From contig NZ_CANPVT010000001.1 in the NCBI RefSeq assembly GCF_947581735.1, positions 19,703 to 83,702 on the forward strand: a stretch of DNA of 64,000 bases. The letters run 5' to 3'. Source of the stretch: Candidatus Palauibacter soopunensis. GTDB lineage: Bacteria > Gemmatimonadota > Gemmatimonadetes > Palauibacterales > Palauibacteraceae. This document shows positions 34,474-43,649 of the stretch, one piece after another; the first letter of the stretch is position 1, and every line of letters begins with the position of its first letter. The notes beneath the pieces were generated by a model, which did not search any database, was not told the origin of the DNA, and saw only the letters and a program-made list of their open reading frames with translations. A program made the position numbers and the translations under genes.

Positions 34474-36015
34474 CTAGCTGGAAATGTACTTCTTCGTGAC
34501 GTCGGCATCGGCCGGGTGGGCGAGGAGCCGGAACTCGTCGAGACCCAGCAGAGGGTCGTCGCGCAGATCGATCGCGATCCTGCCGCTGTTCCTCATTCGG
34601 CCCAGGAACTCCCGCTCGCGCTCCAGCAGGTGGAGGGCAATCACCGGGTGCGTGAGGATCGTGATCCCGCTCTCCCGGCCGGCCGCCGCGACCCGGTCCA
34701 GCGCCCGCTCCAGGCGGCGCACCACCGTCTCGGAGGCGAGGATTCTCCCCGCGCCCTCGCAGTAGGGACAGGGTTCCATCATCCGCTGGTGCAGGCTGGG
34801 GCTCACGCGCTGCCGGCTCAACTGGAGCAGGCCGAGTTCGGAGAGCCCGAACACCTTGGTGCGCGCGCGGTCGTGGCCCAGCAGCGTCCTCATCTGCTGC
34901 ACGACCTTGTTGCGCGACTCCTCCTCGTTCATGTCGATGAAGTCGATGACGATGATCCCGCCCACGTCGCGCAGGCGGAGCTGGCGGGCGATCTCTCCCG
35001 CCGCCTCGAGGTTCGTCTTGAGGATGGTCTTCGCCGGGTCGCGGCGACCCGTGTAGCGCCCCGTGTTCACGTCGATCGAGACGAGGGCCTCCGTCTGTTC
35101 GATCACGACATGGCCGCCGGACTTCAGGTGGACGGTGCGGCCGAACGCACGCCGGATCTCCTCCTCGATCCCGAACTCGTCGAAGATGGGCGCCGCGCCG
35201 TCGTACCGGCTCACGCGCTCGAGCAGATCCGGGTCCACCTGTCCGAGATAGGAGCGGATCTCGTGGAACAGCTCCGCCGAATCCACCGTTAGCAGGTCGA
35301 TCCGGTCGCTGAAGAGGTCGCGGATCATGCCCGACGTCAGCCGCGCGTCCTGGTACACGAGGGCGGGCGCCTTCATCCCCTTCTGTCGGCGCCGCACCTT
35401 CCGCCACGTCTTGCGCAGCGACTTGAGCTCCCGCTCGCAGGTCTCCTTCGTCAACTCCTCGCCGACGGTCCGGACGATGACCCCGCCGTCGTCGCCGAGG
35501 ATGTCCCGCACCATGCGTCGCAGGCGGGCACGCGTTTCCCGGTCGCCGATCTTGCGGCTGACGCCGACGTGAGATGAGTCCGGGATGTACACCAGGAAGC
35601 GGCCCGGGAGGGAAACCTGCGTCGTGACGCGGGCCCCCTTCGTGCCGATGGGCTCCTTCACGACCTGGACGAGGAGCGTCTGATCCTTGCGGATCGCTTC
35701 CTCGATGCGGGGAGCGTTCTCGTTGCGGGCCCTCCGACGTCCCCCGTTTCGTTCCCGTCCCCCGTTCCCCTCTTCATCGGGATCTTCGTCGGACTGTAGA
35801 TCGGAGGCGTGCAGAAAGGCGGACTTCTCGGCGCCGATGTCGACGAAGGCGGCCTGAAGTCCGGGCACGATCGCTTCGACCACGCCGAGATAGATATCGC
35901 CGGCGATGCGGCGCTCGTCGGGCCGTTCGTACATCAGTTCGACGAGCTTGCGGTCTTCTACGATCGCGACCCGTTTCTCGCGGGTCGTGGCGTTTACGAC
36001 GATCTCGCGGCGCAC
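34474..36015 (-). CDS. rng: Ribonuclease E/G family endoribonuclease
   Basis: The 513-residue protein starts at GTG 36015. It has the RNase G layout. An S1 domain (about residues 38-130, GDIYLGVVEAIVPGLQAAFVDIG) is interrupted by an Arg/Asn/Glu-rich insert near 75-105. The catalytic DNase-I-like region follows, with SIDVNTGRYTGR and IIVIDFIDM carrying the metal-binding Asp residues. The Zn-link is CPYCEG near residue 422. The long C-terminal scaffold of RNase E is absent. It processes rRNA and mRNA. Placement before rplU-rpmA is a recurrent bacterial order. Confidence 0.93.
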   Translation of the reverse strand: MRREIVVNATTREKRVAIVEDRKLVELMYERPDERRIAGDIYLGVVEAIVPGLQAAFVDIGAEKSAFLHASDLQSDEDPDEEGNGGRERNGGRRRARNENAPRIEEAIRKDQTLLVQVVKEPIGTKGARVTTQVSLPGRFLVYIPDSSHVGVSRKIGDRETRARLRRMVRDILGDDGGVIVRTVGEELTKETCERELKSLRKTWRKVRRRQKGMKAPALVYQDARLTSGMIRDLFSDRIDLLTVDSAELFHEIRSYLGQVDPDLLERVSRYDGAAPIFDEFGIEEEIRRAFGRTVHLKSGGHVVIEQTEALVSIDVNTGRYTGRRDPAKTILKTNLEAAGEIARQLRLRDVGGIIVIDFIDMNEEESRNKVVQQMRTLLGHDRARTKVFGLSELGLLQLSRQRVSPSLHQRMMEPCPYCEGAGRILASETVVRRLERALDRVAAAGRESGITILTHPVIALHLLEREREFLGRMRNSGRIAIDLRDDPLLGLDEFRLLAHPADADVTKKYISS

Positions 36016-36195
36016 GTTACGTCAGCGCACGCGCGGGTTCGCCGCGCCCGATTGTGCTACCAGAGGGCTGGCATCCTGTAAGACTCGATTCTTCGCTGCG
36101 AACCGCCGGACGCTGCCCGGGGGTTCGTGTATCTGTTCGTTACTGCCCTGTTTCCGCTGACAGCCGTGACGCTCGGCTGAAACTGCTGCCCCAAA

Positions 36196-37422
36196 CTAAT
36201 CGACGGAGCCCGCTTCGCGCAGCATCTCCCTTGAAATCACGATCTTCAGGATCTCGCTCGTCCCCTCGCCGATCTCCGTGATCTTCGCGTCCCGCATCAT
36301 CCGTTCGACGGGATACTCGCGCGAATAGCCGTACCCGCCGTGCAACTGCACCGCCATCGTCGTCACGTCCATCGCCGTCTCCGAGGCGAAGAGCTTGGCC
36401 ATCGCGGCCTCCTTCTTGTGCCTCGTCCCCGCCATCCGGAGGTGCGCGGCGTGGTGCATCATGAGCCGCGCCGCGTGAATGCGCGTCTGCGCTTCGGCAA
36501 GCATGAAGCGGACGCCCTGGAAGTCGTGGATCTTCTTGCTGAACTGCTTCCGCTCGCCCGTGTAGCGGACCGTCTGGTCCAGCGCCCCCTGCGCGATCCC
36601 GATCGCGTGGGCGGCGATCCCGACCCGGCCGCCGTCGAGGGTGTCGAGGAAGATGGGAAAGCCCCGGTCCACTTCGCCGAGCACGTTCTCCTCCGGAACC
36701 TCCACGTCCTCCAGCGTGAGTTCGCGCGTGTCGGAAGCGTTCCAGCCCAGCTTGCGCAGCTTCTGCCCGGCGCTGAACCCCGGCATCGGGTCGAGCTCCG
36801 GGGAGTGGCCGAACCCGACGCGCGCGGCATCTTCCAGATCGCACGTATCCTTGGTGAGGACGAACGCCGTGATGCCGCGGGAGCCCTTCTCGGGCGACGT
36901 GAGGGCGCCGACGACGAACACCTCGCCCACGCCGCCGTGCGTGATCCACGTCTTGCGGCCGTTGAGAATCCACCGGTCGCCGGCCTTCCGGGCCGTCGTC
37001 CGCATGCCGCCCGCATCGGAGCCCGACCCCGGCTCCGTGAGCCCGAATCCGCCCAGCACGCGGCCGCTCGCGAGGGGCCGCAGGAACCGTTCCTTCTGCG
37101 CCTCCGTCCCCCAGCGCGCGATCGGGGTCGCGGCCAGGCTCGTGTGCGCTCCGATCATGATCGAATGACTGGCGTCCACGCGGGCGAGTTCCTCCACGGC
37201 GATCGACGCGGCGAGAAGGTCCATGCCGGCGCCGCCCAGCCCCTCCTCGAACGGAATCCCGAACAGGCCCAGTTCCGACATGAGGGCGCCGGTGTCCCAC
37301 GGAAAATCCTCCGACTCATCGTAGCGGGCCGCGACGGGAGCGATCTCCGCCTCGGCGAACTCCCGCACCATCTCGCGGATCATCTCGTGATGGTCTTCCA
37401 GGTAGAAGCTCGGGTCTGCCAT
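36196..37422 (-). CDS. Acyl-CoA dehydrogenase
   Basis: The 408-residue flavoenzyme starts at ATG 37422 behind GAGGAG. It shows the ACAD motifs GGFGLTEPGSGSDAGGMRT and WILNGRKTWITHG (FAD/substrate loop), and the C-terminal MAVQLHGGYGYSREYPVERMMRDAKI, followed by IGEGTSEI. The latter region contains the FAD- and Glu-base-bearing segments typical of short/branched-chain or butyryl-CoA dehydrogenases. It opens beta-oxidation of short acyl-CoAs. No electron-transfer flavoprotein gene is near. Confidence 0.93.
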   Translation of the reverse strand: MADPSFYLEDHHEMIREMVREFAEAEIAPVAARYDESEDFPWDTGALMSELGLFGIPFEEGLGGAGMDLLAASIAVEELARVDASHSIMIGAHTSLAATPIARWGTEAQKERFLRPLASGRVLGGFGLTEPGSGSDAGGMRTTARKAGDRWILNGRKTWITHGGVGEVFVVGALTSPEKGSRGITAFVLTKDTCDLEDAARVGFGHSPELDPMPGFSAGQKLRKLGWNASDTRELTLEDVEVPEENVLGEVDRGFPIFLDTLDGGRVGIAAHAIGIAQGALDQTVRYTGERKQFSKKIHDFQGVRFMLAEAQTRIHAARLMMHHAAHLRMAGTRHKKEAAMAKLFASETAMDVTTMAVQLHGGYGYSREYPVERMMRDAKITEIGEGTSEILKIVISREMLREAGSVD

Positions 37423-37691
37423 TCACTCCTCGGTTCGATGTTTGCGGCCGGCGTCGCAGGCGGCACGTCTCGTATGCGCGCGCCGGGTCGGGTGCGTGGC
37501 CCCTGCGGCCGGCGGGCTGTGACTTCGAGACGCCGTACGCCTAACGTACCGGAGGCGGGCCTCCCGCCCAACGGTCGAGTGGACTCCGGACGCGTCACGA
37601 TCGGGCCCCGGCAGGCGTTGACCCTATGGATGGCAAGGGTGCAAGCCCGCGGCGCTCTTCGCGTACCGGCAACGGTGTGGAGGGGAGAACC

Positions 37692-38225
37692 GTGGACTTC
37701 GAGGCGGCATACAAAAGCCACTGGACGCCACTCTTTCGGTATGTCGACCGGATGGTGGGTGACGCCGACCTTGCGGCGGACGTCGTGCAGGAGGCGTTCG
37801 TGCGGCTGTTGGACCAGTCTCTTCCGGACGAGGAGGTACGGCGCTGGCTGTTTACGGTGGCGACGAACCTGGTGCGGGACGACGCTCGCATGAGTTCGCG
37901 GCGGAGGCGGTTGCTGTCGCAGCGCTACGAACAGGCGGACCTCGCGCACGATCCGGCGGAGTTGCCGGACCAGTCGGTCGTGCGGGCTGAACGGGTCGCG
38001 GCGGTGCGCGCCGCGCTGGCGGAGATGCCTGAACGTGACCGTCAGTTGCTGTTGATGAGAGAGGAAGGATTCCGGTACGCCGAGATCGCCGAGGTGATCG
38101 AAGTCGCGCCGGGGTCGGTGGGAACGCTGCTTGCGCGGGCACTGCGCCGGTTCACGGAGGCGCTGGATCCGCGGATCGCGGAGGACGAGGCCGGTCGGGG
38201 ACGGCGAGGGGGGGACGATGGGTGA
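37692..38225 (+). CDS. ECF-type RNA polymerase sigma factor
   Basis: From GTG 37692 (GGAGGGGAG upstream) the protein is 177 residues; an in-frame ATG at 37626 would add 22 unlikely residues. Region 2 is YKSHWTPLFRYVDRMVGDADLAADVVQEAFVRLL. Region 4 is LAEMPERDRQLLLMREEGFRYAEIAEVIEV, followed by SVGTLLARALRRF as the -35 recognition helix. There is no region 3, as in other ECF sigmas. The next gene, 50 bases on, is its zinc-finger anti-sigma factor. Confidence 0.92.
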   Translation: MDFEAAYKSHWTPLFRYVDRMVGDADLAADVVQEAFVRLLDQSLPDEEVRRWLFTVATNLVRDDARMSSRRRRLLSQRYEQADLAHDPAELPDQSVVRAERVAAVRAALAEMPERDRQLLLMREEGFRYAEIAEVIEVAPGSVGTLLARALRRFTEALDPRIAEDEAGRGRRGGDDG

Positions 38226-38275
38226 CGGGTCGGGATGCGACTGGAAATCTGCGTTGAAAATAGTGAGGATTGAGT

Positions 38276-39049
38276 ATGTCTACGCGTGAACGGCCACATG
38301 TCGACGACGGAGCGCTGCTCGCTCTGCTCGACGGTGAGCTGACCACAGCAGAACGGAGATCCGTCGAAGCGCGCGTGGCGGCGTGCCCGGATTGCGCGGC
38401 GCGCCTCGACGAGATGCGCTTTGCGCTGCGGCGCGCGACGGCGGCGCTCGACCTGCTCTCGGTGCCGGAGTCGCGGCGCGAGATGCCGGCGGCGCTGCGG
38501 GAAGCCGCGCGCCGGGCGCCGGCGCCGCTCGCGAGCGCGCGGGCGCGACGCTGGGTGAGGCTGAGCCGCCGCTCCGTCGCGGTGGCCGCGGGGATTACGC
38601 TTCTCGTCGCCGCGGGCGCCTACGCGGTGCCGGGATCGCCGGTCAGGGGCTGGGTCGACGGCGGGATCGATGTGGTTGCGACCTGGATCGCGGGCGATTC
38701 CCAGGTCGCCGGGGACGCCGGACCTTCCCGGGTGTCGGTGGATCCCCGCGAGGGCGCCGTGCGCATCATGGTCGTTGGTTGGCACGAAGGCACGCGGTTG
38801 ACGGTCGAGCTGTCCGACGAGGAGACGGCCACGGTGACGGCCCGTGACGCGAGCTTCCATGTGGAGCCGGGCGTCATCGAGGTCGCGGGAGCGGCGGATG
38901 AGATCCGCGTGACCTTGCCGCGGGGCGCCGCGATCGGTTCTGTAGTCATCGACGAGAGCGAGGTCGTCCGCCTCGAGGGCGGCGAATTGCGGCGCACGGA
39001 TTCGGCCGCTGCGAGTCCCGTGGAGATCTTTCTCGGCACCGACGGGTAG
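38276..39049 (+). CDS. Zinc-finger anti-sigma factor (transmembrane)
   Basis: From ATG 38276 (GAGGA upstream) the protein is 257 residues. The N-terminal anti-sigma zinc finger has His10 and the CPDC pair in RVAACPDCAARLDEM. A single transmembrane segment (SVAVAAGITLLVAAGAYAV, about 99-117) follows a basic Arg-rich stretch, and a beta-rich periplasmic domain fills the rest. It should hold the sigma factor at the inner membrane until a signal arrives. The TonB-receptor gene follows after 77 bases. Confidence 0.88.
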   Translation: MSTRERPHVDDGALLALLDGELTTAERRSVEARVAACPDCAARLDEMRFALRRATAALDLLSVPESRREMPAALREAARRAPAPLASARARRWVRLSRRSVAVAAGITLLVAAGAYAVPGSPVRGWVDGGIDVVATWIAGDSQVAGDAGPSRVSVDPREGAVRIMVVGWHEGTRLTVELSDEETATVTARDASFHVEPGVIEVAGAADEIRVTLPRGAAIGSVVIDESEVVRLEGGELRRTDSAAASPVEIFLGTDG

Positions 39050-39126
39050 CAGCGCAGGTAACGGCCGCCGCACTGGTGGACGACGGTGACCTGACGGACC
39101 GCTAGCCTCGAGGGGTGGATCCCGGG

Positions 39127-41451
39127 ATGACGAAGCCCATGTACCGAAGGCCGGGGCGCGTCTCCCATCCGTGGCGATTCGCCCTGCTCCTCGGACCGGT
39201 TTCGACCTGCTTCTTCGCTCCCCCGGTTCTCGCTCAGGATCCTCCGCCGTCCCCGCCTTCCGAGGAAGCGCCGGCTGTCGGCGCCGTTTTCGGCCGCGTG
39301 CTGCGCGCCGAATCCCAGACGCCGATCGCGGCCGCTTCGGTGGAGATCCGCTTTCCCGAGTTTTCCTGGTTCCTCGTGACGGATGACGACGGCTTCTACC
39401 GGGCGGAAGGGCTCCCGGCGGGATCCATCCATCTCGTCGCGCGGGCGCTGGATCGCGACCCGCTCGCCGCCAGCATCCTGGTTCCGGCGGGCGGCGATGT
39501 CCCGCTCGACCTGGCTCTGGAGCGGCGGCCCGTCGCGATGCCGAGCCTGTTCGCCCACATCCTCGCGCGGCGGCTGCCCGCTCCGGGCCTCACCCGCGAC
39601 GGGTTCCGGGAGGAGGGAGAAACGGAGCTCCGGGCACTGGATTCATCTCCGGGCGTGGCGGAGGCGGGTCTGACGCTGGATGAAACCGGCATCGATCCCG
39701 CGGACCCGACCAGCGTGCTCTACGTGCGGGGCGCCGCGTCGGACCTGAAGCTCGTGCTGCTCGATGGCGCGCCGGTCTATGCGCCGTTCCACCTCAGCGG
39801 ACTCCTCGACGCCTTTCCGGACGGCGTACTCGACGAGGCGGCCCTGTACATCGGCGGGACGCCGGCCCGCTACGACGGCGGACTCTCCTACGTCCTCGAC
39901 CTCAAGATTCGCGAGGGAGACGCGGAGCGGTTCCACGTCGCCGGCGCGGCCGACATGCTGGGCGGCACCGTGCGGGGGGAGGGCCCGATCGGACCCGCCG
40001 GCCGGATGCTCGTCAGCGGTCGGGCGCTTCACGGACTCGGCTATCCGATCATCACGAACGAGCAGGAAATGCCGTATGGGTACGGCGATGTCCTGGGCCG
40101 GCTCGACTATCGTCTGGGGCCTGGAAAGCTGACCGCCACCGGATTCTGGAACCGCGAGTCCGTGCGGCTCGACATCGGGCGGCTCGAGGACGCCGGAGCG
40201 GTGGAGTCGGCCTACTGGGGCAACCTTGCGGGGTCGGCAAGCTATCGCGTTCCGCTGGGCGACGGCACGTTCACGCTGAGGGGCGCCCACGGACGGTTCG
40301 ACACGGGCCTGCCGCTGCCGCGCGACAAGGAACTGGACTTCGAGGTCTCTTTCGCGGACGTCATCGCGCGGACCGCACGAACCCGCACCGAGGCGCTGTT
40401 CGAGTCGGGAGGCAGCGAGCTTCGCTGGGCCGCGGGCGGCGGCTTCGATTCGTACGAGACCGTGGTGGACCGGCGGACCGTACTCGGCGGCAGAACGGCG
40501 CACGACGTGACCCACGCGGTGCGGCGCGCGAACGTGGTGGCCGGGTGGGGGGAGGCCATCTGGCAGGTGGCCCCCGAAGTCGAGGTGAGGGGGGGATTCC
40601 GGACGAGCTATTTTACCCCCTCCCGCCGTGCGAAGTTCGCGCCGCGGGGCACCGTCACCTGGCACGTCACGGAAGCTGCGGACGTCCGCCTCTCCGCCGG
40701 GCGGTTCTACCAGGTGGTGCGCGGACCCGAATCCATCCTTTCGGGCGACCTCACCGGACCCACCATCGGCGGCGTCCTGCCCGCGTTGGATCCCGACTAC
40801 ATTCCGCCGTCGACTCCGGGGTCCAGTATCGCGGGAGCTTCTCACCTGGTGGTCGGATTCTCGGACTCGCTCGAGAACGGCGTCGACGTCGGCGTCGAAA
40901 GCTACCTCAAGTCCTTCGACGATCTCCCGGACGCCAATCAACTCTACTCCTGGGGCGGGGACCTGTGGCTGCAGGCGAAGGAGGGTCCGGTCCGGGGCTG
41001 GGTCGGCTACTCCATCGCGTTCGTGTGGACGACCGATCCGGAAGAAGAGACGCCGCTCGTGGGCCGGCAACTCCTGAGCGGCGGACTCTCCTCGGACGTC
41101 CGCGAGTTCGACTTCGGAATCCGGCTCGCGTACGGGGCCGGCCTGTCCTTCGCGTCCGTGACGTCGGGACGCGAAGAGAAGGGCGCCCCGAGCGGCGACG
41201 ATCCACTGCCGGTGCTCTCGGGCGCGCCGGAGGACTCGTATCTCCGGGTCGACGCGGAGATTTCGCGACGCTGGGTCGCGAGCATCGGCCGCTCGTCCGT
41301 CGAAATCGCCCCGTATTTGCGTGTGCTCAACGCGCTGGATCGCCGGGACGCGCTCTTCTATCAGACGACGACGGACCAGCCGCTCACGCGTCCCGCCCCG
41401 CTCGCGTCCCTCCCCGTGATCGCCATCTTCGGCGTGTCCTGGTCGTTCTGA
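39127..41451 (+). CDS. TonB-dependent receptor-like outer-membrane protein
   Basis: From ATG 39127 the protein is about 774 residues with a signal peptide ending near APPVLAQ. A carboxypeptidase-regulatory-like beta sandwich (about 45-125: VFGRVLRAESQTPIAAASVEI) leads to a plug domain (SVLYVRGAASDLKLVLLDGAPVY, near 198-220) and a beta barrel ending in the OMP-style aromatic Phe (SWSF). The plug sequence LDGAPVYAPFHLSGLLDAFP is typical of the Bacteroidota/Gemmatimonadota type. No clear TonB box was found. A preceding ECF sigma and anti-sigma suggest surface-signalled regulation. The 3' end overlaps recQ by 68 bases on the opposite strand. Confidence 0.88.
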   Translation: MTKPMYRRPGRVSHPWRFALLLGPVSTCFFAPPVLAQDPPPSPPSEEAPAVGAVFGRVLRAESQTPIAAASVEIRFPEFSWFLVTDDDGFYRAEGLPAGSIHLVARALDRDPLAASILVPAGGDVPLDLALERRPVAMPSLFAHILARRLPAPGLTRDGFREEGETELRALDSSPGVAEAGLTLDETGIDPADPTSVLYVRGAASDLKLVLLDGAPVYAPFHLSGLLDAFPDGVLDEAALYIGGTPARYDGGLSYVLDLKIREGDAERFHVAGAADMLGGTVRGEGPIGPAGRMLVSGRALHGLGYPIITNEQEMPYGYGDVLGRLDYRLGPGKLTATGFWNRESVRLDIGRLEDAGAVESAYWGNLAGSASYRVPLGDGTFTLRGAHGRFDTGLPLPRDKELDFEVSFADVIARTARTRTEALFESGGSELRWAAGGGFDSYETVVDRRTVLGGRTAHDVTHAVRRANVVAGWGEAIWQVAPEVEVRGGFRTSYFTPSRRAKFAPRGTVTWHVTEAADVRLSAGRFYQVVRGPESILSGDLTGPTIGGVLPALDPDYIPPSTPGSSIAGASHLVVGFSDSLENGVDVGVESYLKSFDDLPDANQLYSWGGDLWLQAKEGPVRGWVGYSIAFVWTTDPEEETPLVGRQLLSGGLSSDVREFDFGIRLAYGAGLSFASVTSGREEKGAPSGDDPLPVLSGAPEDSYLRVDAEISRRWVASIGRSSVEIAPYLRVLNALDRRDALFYQTTTDQPLTRPAPLASLPVIAIFGVSWSF

Positions 41452-42724
41452 CGCTCCCTCCGCGATCGCAGTTGTCGCATCCATCGCAGACCGGAGCGCG
41501 TTCGCCGAAGTAGGCGGCGATGGCCGCCCGGCGGCAGGCGGCGGTCTCGATGTAGGCTCGCATGGCGGCGCGCCGTTCGGCGGCGGCGGCGGCCCGGTCG
41601 GAGCCGGGCGGCGGGCTGCCCGGCCGGTGGCGCTCGCGCCGGCCGAACGGAAGGGGGCGGCGGCGATTCTCCCTGATCGCGACCATCACGCAGCGCGCCG
41701 ATGCGCCGTCACGGCCGGCGCGACCCGCTTCCTGGACGTACTCCTCCAGCGACGACGGGGCGCCGAGATGCGCGACGAGACGCACGTGCGGATGGTCGAT
41801 CCCCATGCCGAACGCGGTCGTGGCGCAGACCACTCGAATGCTCCCGTCCAGGAAGGCCCGCTGCGTCGCCTGGCGCCGTTCGATCGGCAGACGCGCATGG
41901 TACGGCGCGCTCGGCACTCCGGTCCTCGAGAGCGCGATCGCAAGCTGCGCGCTCAGTCCCCGCGTGCGCGCGTACACGATCGCCGACGCCCCCCGGCACG
42001 CCGTCACCTCGCGCCGCACGCGCCGATAGGCCTCGCCCGTATCGGAGGCCGTTTCCACGGAGTAGCGCAGGTTCGGCCGGTTCGCGGGCACGAAGATGCG
42101 AATCGCCCGTTTCATCCCCAGGAACCGCTCGATGTCGCGCCGCGTGCGCCACGTCGCGGTGGCCGTGAGGGCCGCCAGCGGCGGGCTCCCCATCCTCTCC
42201 CTCGCACGCCCGATTCGCAGGTACGACGGACGGAAGTCGTGCCCCCACTGCGAAACGCAGTGCGCCTCGTCCACGGCGATGCCCCCCACGCCGACTTCGC
42301 GCAGGCGATCGCAGACGGCCCGGCTCTCCAGGCGCTCAGGCGCGAGATACAGGAGATCGAGTTCGCCCCGACGGGCGCGCTCGAGCGCCTCGTTCACCTC
42401 TTCCCGCGGCGTGGCGCTGGTCCAGCCGAGCACCCGCATGCCCCGGCGCGCGGCCCCGGCGACCTGATCCTCGATGAGCGAGATGAGCGGCGACACGACG
42501 AGCGTCGCCCGCGGACGCAGCAGCGCCGGGATCTGGAAGCAGACCGATTTGCCGAAGCCCGTCGGAAGCACCGCGAGCGTGTCCCCGCCGCCGAGGACGG
42601 CTTCGACCACGCGCGACTGGGCGGGACGGAAGTCGTCGTAGCCGAACCGGTCCCTTAGAAGCTCGCGCGCGTCCTGGAGGGTGGCCGCGGGGCGGCCCGC
42701 GCCGGGGCTGTCATCGGTATTCAC
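41384..42724 (-). CDS. recQ: RecQ-family DNA helicase, short form
   Basis: The 446-residue protein starts at GTG 42724. It has the SF2 helicase motifs: LPTGFGKS (I; canonical LPTGGGKS), DEAHCVSQWGHDFRPSY (II plus the aromatic-rich loop), LTATAT (III), YHARLP, and TTAFGMGIDHPHVR plus QEAGRAGRDG (VI). The Zn domain retains CRRAAIAAYFGE and CDGCDNC. Canonical RecQ has about 600 residues with full RQC wing and HRDC domains; this one stops after the zinc region and a basic tail, so it is a short RecQ. GAGGGG lies only one base from the start codon, so the start is the least sure point. It ends a long minus-strand operon and overlaps the TonB gene tail. Confidence 0.9.
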   Translation of the reverse strand: MNTDDSPGAGRPAATLQDARELLRDRFGYDDFRPAQSRVVEAVLGGGDTLAVLPTGFGKSVCFQIPALLRPRATLVVSPLISLIEDQVAGAARRGMRVLGWTSATPREEVNEALERARRGELDLLYLAPERLESRAVCDRLREVGVGGIAVDEAHCVSQWGHDFRPSYLRIGRARERMGSPPLAALTATATWRTRRDIERFLGMKRAIRIFVPANRPNLRYSVETASDTGEAYRRVRREVTACRGASAIVYARTRGLSAQLAIALSRTGVPSAPYHARLPIERRQATQRAFLDGSIRVVCATTAFGMGIDHPHVRLVAHLGAPSSLEEYVQEAGRAGRDGASARCVMVAIRENRRRPLPFGRRERHRPGSPPPGSDRAAAAAERRAAMRAYIETAACRRAAIAAYFGERAPVCDGCDNCDRGGSVRTTRTRRRWRSRGGTRAGRDA

Positions 42725-42756
42725 ACCCCTCGATGCGCCGCGCGATCAACGCGGGA

Positions 42757-42966
42757 TCAACTTGCTCTCTTTCGTCCCAGGCGGAGGACGACGGCCGCGA
42801 CGAGCAGGCCACAGCCCGCGCCGGCGACGAAATCCTGCTCCGTGAGCGCGCCAACGAACCACGTGGCGCCCCCGGCCAGGCCGAGTCCGATCTGCAGCCG
42901 CAGCCACCAGTCGCGGACCGCCGTCGACGCCTCCGTCCCATCGTCCGGTCCGCGGTCGGCGATCAC
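42757..42966 (-). CDS. Small two-helix membrane protein, unknown
   Basis: A 69-residue protein starts at GTG 42966, which overlaps the TGA of the upstream membrane-protein gene. Two hydrophobic stretches (LQIGLGLAGGATWFVGAL and FVAGAGCGLLVAAVVLRL) flank a short loop. A charged N-terminus precedes them and a basic end (RKRAS) follows. I do not recognise it. Coupling to the upstream 228-residue membrane protein implies a partner subunit. Confidence 0.6.
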   Translation of the reverse strand: MIADRGPDDGTEASTAVRDWWLRLQIGLGLAGGATWFVGALTEQDFVAGAGCGLLVAAVVLRLGRKRAS

Positions 42967-43649
42967 TCGTCGATCGGGCGCGCGACCGGCGTTTCGTCGC
43001 CCGCTTCGCCCCAGCCCAGCGTCGCGCCGGCGATCGCCCCCCACAGCACGTTGACGGCGAGCACGGAGAAGACGGCGAACACACCCCGCCCCGCGTAGAG
43101 CGCGAGGGCGGACAGCAGAGGGAGATCCCCCCTCGCGAAGTCCAGCGCGGGCTCGCCGAGGCCGAGCCGGATGACGACGTAGAGGGTCGGCGCCAGGGCG
43201 AAGGTCGCGCCGCGAGCGGCCGGCGAGCCGGACAGATAAGGGTAGAGCACGCCGAGCATGAGGCCCCAGACCGCGCCACTTCCGAGGTACGACAGGAACT
43301 CCGGCCCCGTCCACCCCGAAGTCAGACCCATGCTCAGCGCGCCGATGGAGCCGAACTCCGCCACGACCGAGCGCGCCACGGCGGAGACCGCGGCGCCCAG
43401 GAGTCCGCCGAGCAGCCCGAGCCCGAGGCGGGCACTGAGGTCGAGCCGCCCCTCGACCGCGGCGCCGTGCGCGCCGCCACCGAGCAGCACGGCCGTCGCG
43501 GCGAGCGCCGCGATGAGCAGGAGGACGGCGAGCGTGAGCGGCGCCCCCTCCGTCGCGAGCAGGGCGACGCCCGACGCGCCGGCGCCAAGCGCCCCGACCC
43601 GCCACAGGAAGGCCGACCCCGCCGCCGAAGCCAGACCGTTCTCGCTCAT
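42963..43649 (-). CDS. Polytopic membrane protein, unknown
   Basis: The 228-residue protein starts at ATG 43649 with GGGGAGAG upstream; the start overlaps the TGA of the crotonase gene. It has about six hydrophobic segments (for example FLWRVGALGAGASGVALLA and FLSYLGSGAVWGLMLGVLYPYLSG), with little charge between. I do not recognise the family. It is coupled on both sides (GTGA to the next gene), so it belongs to the operon of the carboxyltransferase and AtuA-like genes. Confidence 0.7.
   Translation of the reverse strand: MSENGLASAAGSAFLWRVGALGAGASGVALLATEGAPLTLAVLLLIAALAATAVLLGGGAHGAAVEGRLDLSARLGLGLLGGLLGAAVSAVARSVVAEFGSIGALSMGLTSGWTGPEFLSYLGSGAVWGLMLGVLYPYLSGSPAARGATFALAPTLYVVIRLGLGEPALDFARGDLPLLSALALYAGRGVFAVFSVLAVNVLWGAIAGATLGWGEAGDETPVARPIDE

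Noticed and set aside
36161..36179. CAGCCG/CGGCTG hairpin after the acyl-CoA dehydrogenase gene
   Set aside because: Only a 6-base stem with no T-run; too weak to call as a terminator.
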